A stretch of 64,000 nt of DNA from Clostridiales bacterium. Lineage in GTDB: Bacteria; Bacillota; Clostridia; Oscillospirales; Acutalibacteraceae. Positions 46,239 to 53,971 of this stretch are shown here, piece by piece. Position 1 is the first letter of the stretch. Every line of letters starts with the position of its first letter. The translations under genes were made by a program, and so were the position numbers. The notes below the pieces were generated by a model. It ran no database searches. It worked only from the letters and a program-made list of their open reading frames with translations, and was not told where the DNA came from. The stretch is from the NCBI GenBank assembly GCA_012840445.1, contig DULI01000012.1, positions 1 to 64,000 on the forward strand, written 5' to 3'.

Positions 46239-46269
46239 AGGCTGCTGACGGCTATTCTGTCGGCAGCCT
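46239..46269 (+). terminator. hairpin at the end of the mannoside operon
   Basis: AGGCTGCTGAC / GTCGGCAGCCT stem with a nine-base loop; T tail is weak. Confidence 0.6.
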
Positions 46270-46406
46270 ATTGTCATGGATTTAGTTCACTGGTATGTAA
46301 AAAAATATGCAAAAAAATACTTTTGTATTTACAAAGCAAATATGCTATTATATCCCCTAGCGCGTTTTATATGAATGCAAATATAGGATTAGGATAAGGA
46401 TTTATT

Positions 46407-47183
46407 ATGTCTATTCATTCAGGCCCCAAAGCATTAACCGAATACATACTATATCAAAGCAAGCACAAAGCCAACAAGCGTTTTATAATTTTGCTAATAC
46501 AGGGTTTTCTCGCAGGAATGTATATTTCAATTGGCGCGATAGCGAGTTTAAAACTCTCGGCAAGCATTACAATTCCAGGTTTGGGAAATTTCTTGGGTGC
46601 ACTGGCGTTCCCCATAGGGATTATAGCCATTATACTTATGCAGGCAGAGCTGTTTACAAGTGATTGCATGGTTATGGTTGCGGTGTTTTCAGGACGCACG
46701 AGATTAAGAAGGATTTTCAAAATACTGCTTCTGATTTTGGTTTCTAATCTTTTCGGGGCAGCTTTTACTGCACTGCTGACCAAATCATCAGGGATTTTTA
46801 ACCAAGCCGTAATCGATTTGTTAGTTGAAAAATCACTGCAAAAAGTATATATGCCAATTGGACAGTTGTTCGCCAGCGCCATAATATGCAATATTATTGT
46901 TTGTACCGGCGTGTGCTTGGCTTACAGCTGCAAAGAAGAAATTGCGAAGATTGTCGTATTGTGGCTGTCAATTGCTGTATTTGTCATTAGCGGAACAGAG
47001 CATATTGTTGCCAATATGTATTACCTGTTTGCGGCACTATTTTTTGGCGCCAATCTAACAATTAAAGATATTTTATATAATTTAGCTGTTTCCGGAATTG
47101 GCAACTTTATTGGCGGAGGTATTATTGTATCGGGTATTAACTACCTATTGGCTTACAGGGATATAGAAAAGGCCAATAAATAG
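46407..47183 (+). CDS. formate/nitrite transporter family protein
   Basis: A 258-residue membrane channel of the FNT family, with six hydrophobic segments. Family marks are the N-terminal half helix LLIQGFLAGMYISIGAIAS, the central IILMQAELFTSDCMVMVAVF, ICNIIVCTGVCLAYSCKEE and ISGTEHIVANMYYLFAAL (the pore His region, HxxxNM). It should pass formate, nitrite or hydrosulfide across the membrane. Alone, with TAAGGA before the ATG and a terminator after. Given the fermentative setting, formate efflux is most plausible. Confidence 0.9.
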   Translation: MSIHSGPKALTEYILYQSKHKANKRFIILLIQGFLAGMYISIGAIASLKLSASITIPGLGNFLGALAFPIGIIAIILMQAELFTSDCMVMVAVFSGRTRLRRIFKILLLILVSNLFGAAFTALLTKSSGIFNQAVIDLLVEKSLQKVYMPIGQLFASAIICNIIVCTGVCLAYSCKEEIAKIVVLWLSIAVFVISGTEHIVANMYYLFAALFFGANLTIKDILYNLAVSGIGNFIGGGIIVSGINYLLAYRDIEKANK

Positions 47184-47188
47184 AATAG

Positions 47189-47230
47189 CCCCCGGTTGTA
47201 GTCTTTTACTACTTCCGGGGGATTTTTTTT
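47189..47230 (+). terminator. rho-independent terminator
   Basis: CCCCCGG / CCGGGGG stem with inner GTAGT/ACTAC pairing and a TTTTTTTT tail. Confidence 0.92.
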
Positions 47231-47241
47231 GAAATATTTTT

Positions 47242-47270
47242 TTGTAATTATATATAAATGCTATTATAAT
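47242..47270 (+). promoter_or_regulatory. SigA-type promoter for the GyrI-like gene
   Basis: TTGTAA (47242-47247), 17 bases, TATAAT (47265-47270). Confidence 0.65.
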
Positions 47271-47350
47271 AAAGGCATAATTTTTCCATAATCTATTGTA
47301 TATGTACTAGGCTTTGTGGGTAAAGGCCCACGGGAAAGGGAGTAGCGGTT

Positions 47351-47974
47351 ATGTTTGATTTTAAGAAAGAGTATAAACATTTGTATCAGCCCAAAACCAC
47401 GCCGTCGGTGGTGGATGTGCCGGAGATGACCTTTATTATGGTTGACGGTAAGGGCGACCCCAACACAAGCCATCAGTATGCCGAGGCGGTTGAGCTGCTG
47501 TATGGGCTTTCATATGCGATAAAGATGGGTAACAAGGCGATTTTTGAGTATGTGGTGCCACCGCTTGAGGGGTTTTGGAGTGTTGCCGACAGTTCGTATA
47601 AAGGCGGAGGCGCACCGATTACAGATAAAAGTAAATTTGTATGGACAATGATGATACGCCAGCCGGATTTTGTGAGCGAAGATATTTTCCAGTCGGCTGT
47701 GGCAACTATTTTAAAGAAAAAGCCCCATCTTGATGTGTCCAAGGCGCGGCTTGAAAAGTTTACCGAGGGGCTTTGTGTCCAGGTCATGCACATAGGCTCT
47801 TATGACGATGAACCTACTACGGTTGCGGCGCTCGACCGCTTTGCGGTTGATAATGGATATGTGGTTGACATTGGTAATTATCGCAGGCACCACGAAATAT
47901 ACCTTTCCGATCCGCGCAAGGTAGCAGCCGATAAACTTAAAACCATAATAAGGCATCCTATTAAGAAGGTATAA
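47351..47974 (+). CDS. GyrI-like small-molecule-binding domain protein
   Basis: A 207-residue protein of the GyrI-like family. Marks are PEMTFIMVDGKGDPNTSHQY (the N-terminal VDGKG(D/E)P block), GYVVDIGNYRRHHEIYLSDP and a C-terminal LKTIIRHPIKK. Stand-alone members of this family bind hydrophobic ligands and some act as hydrolases. It follows its own promoter and is three bases before the PPOX-family gene, so the pair is likely co-transcribed. AAGGGAG precedes the ATG. Confidence 0.85.
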   Translation: MFDFKKEYKHLYQPKTTPSVVDVPEMTFIMVDGKGDPNTSHQYAEAVELLYGLSYAIKMGNKAIFEYVVPPLEGFWSVADSSYKGGGAPITDKSKFVWTMMIRQPDFVSEDIFQSAVATILKKKPHLDVSKARLEKFTEGLCVQVMHIGSYDDEPTTVAALDRFAVDNGYVVDIGNYRRHHEIYLSDPRKVAADKLKTIIRHPIKKV

Positions 47975-47977
47975 AGA

Positions 47978-48457
47978 ATGTTCAGAGAGATGAGAAGAAG
48001 CAGGCAAATGTTATCAATCGAGGAAACGGTCGCTGTAATGAAAAGATGCACTAATGGCGTCCTTGCATGTATTGGAGATGGAGATTACCCTTATGCGGTA
48101 CCTTTAAGCTATGTATATTACAATAACAAAATTTATTTTCATTTTTCCAAGACGGGACATAAAATAGATGCTATATTAAAGTGCCCAAAGGTGTCGTTTT
48201 GTGTAATTGATGAAGATACTGTTGTAAGTGAAAAATATACGTCATACTATCGAAGTGCCATTGCCTTTGGAAAGACAAGAATTGTTGAAGGTGATGAAAG
48301 GCTTGAGGCTTTTAAGGCTCTGGTCGAAAAATATTCAGGAGACCGACCGGAAGGGGAAAAACAAAGGACAATTAACGAATGTACCAAGGCTTATATAATT
48401 GCAATAGACATCGAGCATATGACCGGGAAACAGGCCCGGGAGTATGTGAAATCTTAA
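47978..48457 (+). CDS. pyridoxamine 5'-phosphate oxidase family (NimA-like) protein
   Basis: A 159-residue split-barrel flavoprotein. Marks are REMRRSRQMLSIEETVAVMK at the N-terminus and then GVLACIGDGDYPYAVPLSYV, IYFHFSKTGHKIDAI and KVSFCVIDEDTVV, which identify the NimA/5-nitroimidazole reductase-like branch. NimA-type proteins reduce nitro groups; a general FMN or haem-related redox role is also possible. Ends with IDIEHMTGKQAREYVKS. It is in an operon with the GyrI-like gene (three-base gap). Confidence 0.88.
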   Translation: MFREMRRSRQMLSIEETVAVMKRCTNGVLACIGDGDYPYAVPLSYVYYNNKIYFHFSKTGHKIDAILKCPKVSFCVIDEDTVVSEKYTSYYRSAIAFGKTRIVEGDERLEAFKALVEKYSGDRPEGEKQRTINECTKAYIIAIDIEHMTGKQAREYVKS

Positions 48458-48548
48458 AGTTTGCCTTTTGTTAAAGTTTGAATGCTGCACTTTTAAGCAT
48501 TAGTGGCTGCAGATGCAGGTTTGCCGTCAATTTTTTTATACCTTAAAG

Positions 48549-48974
48549 CTATTTATTAATAAGAAAAAGCCCCAATATGCAAACCGCAATGCCGATTATT
48601 TGCCGTATAGATATTTTTTCTTTAAACAATAGAAGTCCGACAAAAACAAGAGCGCATGCCAGAACAATATTTGCCACAAGAGAGCCGACGCTTATTTTCC
48701 ATCCGCTACGGTAGGCACATATGTACCCGAATTCGAGGGCGACAATGGACATTCCAAGTGCGAATGAGGCCCAGTTAAGTTTGGATAATTCGTTTATTAA
48801 ATTCTTTGTTTGTCCGGTAAAAACGAATAATGCAAATGAAGCTACTGCTGCAATAAGGTAAGTAACGCACAGCGACAGAAATGCATTTGCGTCTCCGGGC
48901 GTGGATTTTGAGCAGATGTGGTAAAAGAGATTTGCAAGAACCACAAGCGCAATTGGCCAAATTATATGCCACAT
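48549..48974 (-). CDS. EamA/DMT-type small transporter
   Basis: A 141-residue membrane protein with five hydrophobic segments (MWHIIWPIALVVLANLFYHI, LCVTYLIAAVASFALFVFTG, LGMSIVALEFGYICAYRSGW, NIVLACALVFVGLLLFKEK and IIGIAVCILGLFLINK). The arrangement is that of one EamA repeat, so it would function as a dimer. I chose the start with GGAGG eleven bases upstream on the minus strand; a longer frame begins further out. Substrate unknown. It faces away from the PPOX-family gene. Confidence 0.8.
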   Translation of the reverse strand: MWHIIWPIALVVLANLFYHICSKSTPGDANAFLSLCVTYLIAAVASFALFVFTGQTKNLINELSKLNWASFALGMSIVALEFGYICAYRSGWKISVGSLVANIVLACALVFVGLLLFKEKISIRQIIGIAVCILGLFLINK

Positions 48975-49569
48975 AAAATCCTCCATAAAAAAGCGGGATT
49001 GCAAATAAGCAATCCCTATTTTGTTTATTGGGAAATATCATATCATTTTTGGCTTATTAGGTCAATGCAAATAGTACATAATTGTTACCACCTGAAAGTC
49101 AAAGATGTTAACTGTACTCAAAGGTCCTGGGCACAAAATCACTTGTAATATTTTAATGTTGACAAATCTAACAAGTTATTATAATTTAAGCTTTATTAAG
49201 AGGGGGAAGAGTATACTGATATGGGCCTTGCATGTATAGAACCTTCAGAACCTACTCCCATAACAATAAAGCGGGTGAACGAATATATCAATACTGGACT
49301 TTTGGCCGAAAATTAGAACCAGGTACCCAGTGACTAAAGTTTAATGCTTCGTTTTACATGAACTGGCAACAGGAATATGAAATTTGGCCAAATCCGGTTA
49401 ATCTTACGGTGGCTGTTAAGAATTAGCACATTTCCGCAATTTATATTCAAAGCACTGATGATATCAAATTTAAGTCTTTAAATTATGCAAATTTAAGTGC
49501 TACATACTATATGTGCGAAAGATTGCAAGAGCTGCTATCTACATATGGTAGCAGCTCTTGCAATTATTA
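48975..49569. other. intergenic region, possible gene relic
   Basis: About 590 bases without a recognisable gene. A 31-codon frame at 49221-49316 (MGLACIEPSEPTPITIKRVN...) has the ribosome site AGAGGGGG and a TTGACA at 49159 upstream but no family resemblance. Further out-of-frame pieces such as NWQQEYEIWPNPVNLTVAVKN suggest a decayed gene. A terminator closes the region. Confidence 0.4.
49522..49565. terminator. terminator for the ABC-exporter operon (minus strand)
   Basis: ATTGCAAGAGCTGCTA / TAGCAGCTCTTGCAAT 16-bp stem, immediately past the permease stop on the minus strand. Confidence 0.85.
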
Positions 49570-50184
49570 TTAATTGACTTTATTTTTATAGATTTTTGAA
49601 GAAATCCATATAGATATAATATTTATAATTGCTGTAATAATAATAGCGTAGAAAACCAAAAGGTAGAGGTTAATTGAAATCTGGCTAAGAAAATATAATA
49701 ATTTGTCGCTAACCGCTGTTGCCCCAATAATAAATATGGCAAGCAGAATATAGTATACGTAGCGGCCTTTTTCAACCCCTAATCTAAACATCACAGGCAG
49801 ATTGATTGACTGGACAATTAAAGCAATTATTATTGCAAATACAATGGATATAAACGAATCGAACTGAAAAGGTGATTTTTTAAAGAAAGACATTATTACT
49901 TGTGCAAGTGTGGATAATAGCGAAGCACAACTAATTAGAATATAGCCAAGAATATATTTGCTTAATACAAGACTATTTACCGAATATGGCATCATTGCCG
50001 CAAGAGAATCCCACTTGCAACGTTCATCATATGCTAATGCTGTAATCGGTAGCATTCCCGCATAGACTATGGCAAAACCTGATACAGAGAATCCCGGTAT
50101 TAATGACCATATGACTATAATAAAAAGAAATATTTTCATCTGTTTTGTAAGGGTGTAAAAATCTTTTAATAGCAACCCTTTCAT
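49570..50184 (-). CDS. ABC-2 type transporter permease
   Basis: A 204-residue permease with about six hydrophobic segments, beginning MKGLLLKDFYTLTKQMKIFL, the start typical of small ABC-2 permeases coded with YtrA/BcrA-type ATPases. AYDERCKWDSLAAMMPYSVN is the conserved intracellular loop of this group. It overlaps the ATP-binding gene by one base, so the two are coupled. The cluster (GntR regulator, ATPase, permease) is the layout of antimicrobial-peptide or cell-envelope stress exporters. Confidence 0.85.
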   Translation of the reverse strand: MKGLLLKDFYTLTKQMKIFLFIIVIWSLIPGFSVSGFAIVYAGMLPITALAYDERCKWDSLAAMMPYSVNSLVLSKYILGYILISCASLLSTLAQVIMSFFKKSPFQFDSFISIVFAIIIALIVQSINLPVMFRLGVEKGRYVYYILLAIFIIGATAVSDKLLYFLSQISINLYLLVFYAIIITAIINIISIWISSKIYKNKVN

Positions 50185-51032
50185 TATCTGCCATCCCCCT
50201 TCGCAAGAAACAACACAATGTCTTCGAGAGTAGTATGCTGTATTTCAAAAGACGGCGATATTTTTGACTTTAATATAAGCGCTTCAACTCCATAGTTTGT
50301 AATCTTTTTGCCTTTAACAGCCTCTTGCGGGATTTCATCGAAAGCCGATTTTGGCAGTTTGATTATTGCATATTCCTCAAGCAGCCGGTCTTTTTCTTCG
50401 CAAAGCATTATTTTGCCCCGATGGATAAAGGTAATATAGTCGCATATTTTCTCAAGGTCGCTGACAATATGGGAGGACAGCAGCACCGAATGCCCTTCGT
50501 CCCGGGTAAAGTCATTAAATATATCAAGTATTTCGTCCCGTACCATTGGGTCAAGCCCGCTGGTGGCTTCATCGAGAATCAGTAACTTTGGGTCGTGCGA
50601 AAGCGCGACCGCGATAGCCAGCTTCATTTTCATGCCGCGCGAAAAGTCTTTAAAAGCCTTGTTAATAGGCAGATCGAACTTTTTAATGTAATTAAAATAT
50701 GTGCTTTCGCTCCATTTTGAATAGGTGTGTTTCATAATCGTGTTGACATTAGCCGCAGTAATCACTTCGGGGAAATATGCTTCGTCAAGCACGATTCCGA
50801 TATCATTTTTTAATGATGTGAATTCCGGCGACTGATTGTCAAGCCCTAATACCTTTATTTCGCCACTATCGCGTGGAATCGCATTCATGATTAATTTTAT
50901 GGTGGTGCTTTTTCCGGCTCCGTTTTCTCCCACAAACCCCATAATGCTGCCTGTTGGCAGACTGAAGCTTATATTGTCAAGCGTAAACCCGGAATATTTT
51001 TTGGTTAGATTTTTAACCTCAATGGCATTCAT
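50184..51032 (-). CDS. ABC transporter ATP-binding protein
   Basis: A 282-residue single-cassette ATPase. Walker A is GENGAGKSTT near residue 36, the signature is FSRGMKMKLAIAVALS and Walker B is LLILDEATSGLDP. It belongs to the BcrA/YtrB-type group that pairs with ABC-2 permeases. It begins five bases after the GntR gene and is followed by the permease. Substrate not predictable; a lantibiotic or envelope-stress efflux role is usual for this arrangement. Confidence 0.92.
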   Translation of the reverse strand: MNAIEVKNLTKKYSGFTLDNISFSLPTGSIMGFVGENGAGKSTTIKLIMNAIPRDSGEIKVLGLDNQSPEFTSLKNDIGIVLDEAYFPEVITAANVNTIMKHTYSKWSESTYFNYIKKFDLPINKAFKDFSRGMKMKLAIAVALSHDPKLLILDEATSGLDPMVRDEILDIFNDFTRDEGHSVLLSSHIVSDLEKICDYITFIHRGKIMLCEEKDRLLEEYAIIKLPKSAFDEIPQEAVKGKKITNYGVEALILKSKISPSFEIQHTTLEDIVLFLAKGDGR

Positions 51033-51037
51033 ATTGG

Positions 51038-51412
51038 CTAATCCTCCTGTTGTATGATACGGAATATCTCAATAATTTCATCCTCCGAAAGATTGCAGGC
51101 GGGTGCGAGCTCGCAGATTTTGCGCATGTGTACCTCAATCTGTTTTAAAATTTCCTCCCTGATGATTTCCGGGTTCTTTTTGGAAACATAACATCCTTTT
51201 GAGGCAACGGTGTAAATATATCCGTCCTTTTCAAGCTCTTCATATGCCCTTTTGGTGGTGATGACGCTTATTCGCAGGTCCTTTGCAAGTGAGCGGATGG
51301 ATGGCAGCATTTCGCCTTCCTGCAGTTTTCCGGAAATTATCTGGTTTTTAATCTGGGAATATATCTGTTCATAAATCGGTTTTCCGCTTGAATTGCTGAT
51401 TATAATATCCAA
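51038..51412 (-). CDS. GntR family regulator, YtrA type
   Basis: A 124-residue short GntR protein: winged-helix (1-70, QIKNQIISGKLQEGEMLPSI and SLAKDLRISVITTKRAYEEL) and a small C-terminal dimer helix region, without a large effector domain. That is the YtrA subfamily, which represses its own ABC-exporter operon. Start is TTG with GGAGGTG upstream. The promoter and a palindromic operator lie directly in front. It heads the three-gene operon. Confidence 0.92.
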   Translation of the reverse strand: MDIIISNSSGKPIYEQIYSQIKNQIISGKLQEGEMLPSIRSLAKDLRISVITTKRAYEELEKDGYIYTVASKGCYVSKKNPEIIREEILKQIEVHMRKICELAPACNLSEDEIIEIFRIIQQED

Positions 51413-51431
51413 GCACCCACCTCCAAATCTG

Positions 51432-51485
51432 TATACTGTTTATATACAGTATATACAGTATAACCACTCTTTAGACCGTTGTCAA
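51432..51485 (-). promoter_or_regulatory. promoter and palindromic operator of the YtrA-type operon
   Basis: On the minus strand TTGACA (51485-51480), 17 bases, TATACT (51462-51457). Just downstream of the -10, overlapping the start site, lies the inverted repeat TATACTGT - 6 bases - ACAGTATA (51432-51453), plus a second direct copy of TATACAGTA. This is the expected place for an autorepressing YtrA-type protein. Confidence 0.85.
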
Positions 51486-51599
51486 TATATTTTTGGTATG
51501 TAAAGAAGTTTATACAAAATTTTATTGGCAATCAAAGCAAATGCAATTATTATTAAGGTAAGCGGTATTGTACGGACAATAAGAAAAGTATAGGAAGTG

Positions 51600-51956
51600 A
51601 TGTTTTTGGCAAACGAACGAATATATAAAATGCCTTTTTCAAAAATCTATCCACTGCTTGTCCAAAAAGCCGAGCGCAAAGGGCGCACCAAATCCGAGGT
51701 GGATACTATTATTTGCTGGCTTACGGGATACGACGAGCAGGGCCTGCAAACCCAAATAGAAAGAAATGTCGACTGCGAAACATTCTTTCGTGAAGCGCCT
51801 AAAATTAATCCCAACGCGGTTAAAATTACGGGCGTGATTTGCGGCCATCGGGTTGAGGAAATCAAAGACCCGCTTATGCAGAAAATCAGATGGCTTGACA
51901 AACTTGTAGATGAACTGGCAAAGGGGAAACCGATGGATAAAATACTTCGTGCATGA
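51600..51956 (+). CDS. DUF2200 family protein
   Basis: A 118-residue protein of the DUF2200 family. The block [40 protein letters not shown] and [20 protein letters not shown] define it. The ATG is close to AGGAAG; a TTG six bases on (starting MANERIYKM) aligns better with the family start and may be the true one. Function unknown. It lies 22 bases before a DUF4256 gene, likely co-transcribed. Confidence 0.88.
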   Translation: MFLANERIYKMPFSKIYPLLVQKAERKGRTKSEVDTIICWLTGYDEQGLQTQIERNVDCETFFREAPKINPNAVKITGVICGHRVEEIKDPLMQKIRWLDKLVDELAKGKPMDKILRA

Positions 51957-51978
51957 ATGCTTTAAGGGGAGGATGTCG

Positions 51979-52542
51979 ATGGATAATAAACAAGAACTGT
52001 CCAGCAAACGGCGCGACGAACTGCTTAAAATACTAAAATCCCGTTTTGAGAAAAATATGAACCGCCATGAAAGGCTTGAATGGGACAGGGTGCAGGAAAA
52101 GCTTAAAGCAAATCCACAAAAACTCTGGTCGCTGAACGAGATGGAGATAACCGGCGGTGAGCCGGATGTTGTTGGTTTTGATGAAAACACAGGCGAGGTT
52201 ATTTTTTGCGATTGCTCGGCAGAAAGCCCCAAAGGGCGCAGAAGCCTGTGCTACGACCGTGAGGCGCTTGAGTCCCGAAAAGAGCACAAACCCAAAGGCA
52301 GTGCGGTGGATATGGCGCTTGCCATGGGTATTGAGCTTTTGACGGAAGAAGAGTATCGGAAGCTGCAGCTGCTCGGCGAATTTGACACAAAAACCTCGAG
52401 CTGGATAAAAACCCCCGACAATATCCGAAAACTCGGTGGCGCTCTATTTTGCGACCGCCGCTACAACACCGTCTTTGTATACCACAACAGCGCCGAATCC
52501 TACTATTCCTCAAGGGGATTCCGCGGAATGCTTAGGGTCTGA
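51979..52542 (+). CDS. DUF4256 family protein
   Basis: A 187-residue protein. The marks are ERLEWDRVQEKLKANPQKLW, SLNEMEITGGEPDVVGFDEN and IFCDCSAESPKGRRSLCYDR, with a C-terminal NIRKLGGALFCDRRYNTVFV. These define DUF4256, of unknown function. The ATG was chosen because GGGGAGG lies eight bases upstream; an ATG two codons earlier is too close. Several Cys residues (in FCDCS and LCYDR) hint at metal binding, but nothing is proven. Confidence 0.85.
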   Translation: MDNKQELSSKRRDELLKILKSRFEKNMNRHERLEWDRVQEKLKANPQKLWSLNEMEITGGEPDVVGFDENTGEVIFCDCSAESPKGRRSLCYDREALESRKEHKPKGSAVDMALAMGIELLTEEEYRKLQLLGEFDTKTSSWIKTPDNIRKLGGALFCDRRYNTVFVYHNSAESYYSSRGFRGMLRV

Positions 52543-52581
52543 ACAGATGAATATTAATTAATATATGAATGCGGTATAAAT

Positions 52582-52613
52582 AAAAAGCCTACTTCTGTAG
52601 GCTTTTTATTTTT
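52582..52613. terminator. bidirectional terminator between DUF4256 and csm6
   Basis: AAAAAGCCTAC / GTAGGCTTTTT 11-bp stem with loop TTCT, giving an A run on one side and T run on the other. Confidence 0.92.
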
Positions 52614-52630
52614 GTGGTATTATTAAAAAA

Positions 52631-53953
52631 CTATAAAGTTGATTTTATAAGTGCATTCATTTCATCGTAAGAATTCCAAATATTTTTTGGTATTGATGGT
52701 GCGATAGTTGTAATTAAAAATTTAAGAGCATCCATAATTTGTTTAGTAGAAATATCGCAGCGCTTTTTTATGAATTCTTCGTCTATGTATATAATTTCAT
52801 GCGCGGCAATATTACGCACCAATTCTTCCACTGTCCGAAGCAGATTTACCTTTTCGATGAACTTTTCGTCTTTAGAATAATTATTTATAATTACCGTAAG
52901 ATGGGCCGCTGAGTAAAATGTATTACAAAAGGGCTTAAACTGGTCGTCAAGTACCGCTAAAATTCCTTTTCCTTCTTCTGTTTTTCCCAATTCGCCGCGT
53001 GTAAGCATGTACACATCGTTGCCGCGTGTAGATATCCTTTTGCAATACTTTTTAATGCAAATGCCAAGCTGTTTTTCGCAATACAAATCAAGAACATTTA
53101 CGACAATAGGTGTAATTCCCCGGATAAAATCGGAATATTCGTGTCGCTTTAATTTTACGTCCAGCCAAAGCAGATACTCCACAATTTTTCTTAATTCCCC
53201 GTTAACAACCGGAATAATCTGTTCTTCAAAAAGGGTGCGTAACCTATCGACTTCGGGCTGTTTTAGCAAAATTCTGTTGCAGGCAAGGTTAAGTAAATTA
53301 ACTGTTTTTTCGGAAATGCTGTTCATGCCTTCGGCGACTGTTAAGGCTGCATGATAGTCATATACATCAATATGCCGCTTAATAATTTCTTTTTTGATTT
53401 TTTCCATTAGATTTAATGTGCTGGAAATGCCGCACCTGTCTTTATAGTTTTCGTTGTCTTCATTGCACAACCAATACAGTTCCTTATCATATTTGTGTAT
53501 GTCATCCCGGCGCGGATTGCTTTTTTGGTTGGGAGTAGAGACTTGTATAGGGATACAGGTTCCGTCTGATAGTGCAGCAATAAATTGAAGTGCACTTTTC
53601 ATTGCAGGGGTTCCGGAAGAAACATTCAAAAGAATGGTGGCTTCCGGATTTTCTTTTTTTATTCTGGCTATTTCGTTTTCAAATTCGTTGTAAAAGGTGT
53701 CAAACACCTGCACTTCGCGAAGTTCAGGGCGTTCTATGCAGTGGATCTCAAATTTGTGGGATAGCAGGCTGCCGAGCCTTTCTAAAGCGTCGCGGTAGCG
53801 ATCGTCTTTAAGGTGAAGCTCGCACATTTCTTTGGATAGGTATAAATACACTTTTGTTGGCTTGTACTTTCGGCAAATATGCAAAACAGGGCCATCGTGG
53901 TTTTCTGAGATCGGGTCGGTTGTGCCTACCGATGAAAATAGTACATAGCTCAT
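52631..53953 (-). CDS. csm6: CRISPR-associated CARF-HEPN ribonuclease Csm6
   Basis: A 440-residue accessory protein of type III-A CRISPR. The N-terminal CARF domain (about 1-170) starts YVLFSSVGTTDPISENHDGP and has the ligand-loop ILLNVSSGTPAMKSALQFIA. The C-terminal HEPN ribonuclease carries the catalytic R-x4-H as VRNIAAHEI near residue 389. It binds cyclic oligoadenylate made by Cas10 and then cuts RNA nonspecifically. GAGGATG precedes the ATG, in the last ~20 bases before the degenerate terminal repeat. It is intact although the local Cas10 Palm domain that makes its activator is missing. Confidence 0.92.
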   Translation of the reverse strand: MSYVLFSSVGTTDPISENHDGPVLHICRKYKPTKVYLYLSKEMCELHLKDDRYRDALERLGSLLSHKFEIHCIERPELREVQVFDTFYNEFENEIARIKKENPEATILLNVSSGTPAMKSALQFIAALSDGTCIPIQVSTPNQKSNPRRDDIHKYDKELYWLCNEDNENYKDRCGISSTLNLMEKIKKEIIKRHIDVYDYHAALTVAEGMNSISEKTVNLLNLACNRILLKQPEVDRLRTLFEEQIIPVVNGELRKIVEYLLWLDVKLKRHEYSDFIRGITPIVVNVLDLYCEKQLGICIKKYCKRISTRGNDVYMLTRGELGKTEEGKGILAVLDDQFKPFCNTFYSAAHLTVIINNYSKDEKFIEKVNLLRTVEELVRNIAAHEIIYIDEEFIKKRCDISTKQIMDALKFLITTIAPSIPKNIWNSYDEMNALIKSTL

Positions 53954-53971
53954 ATCAACATCCTCGCTTTT

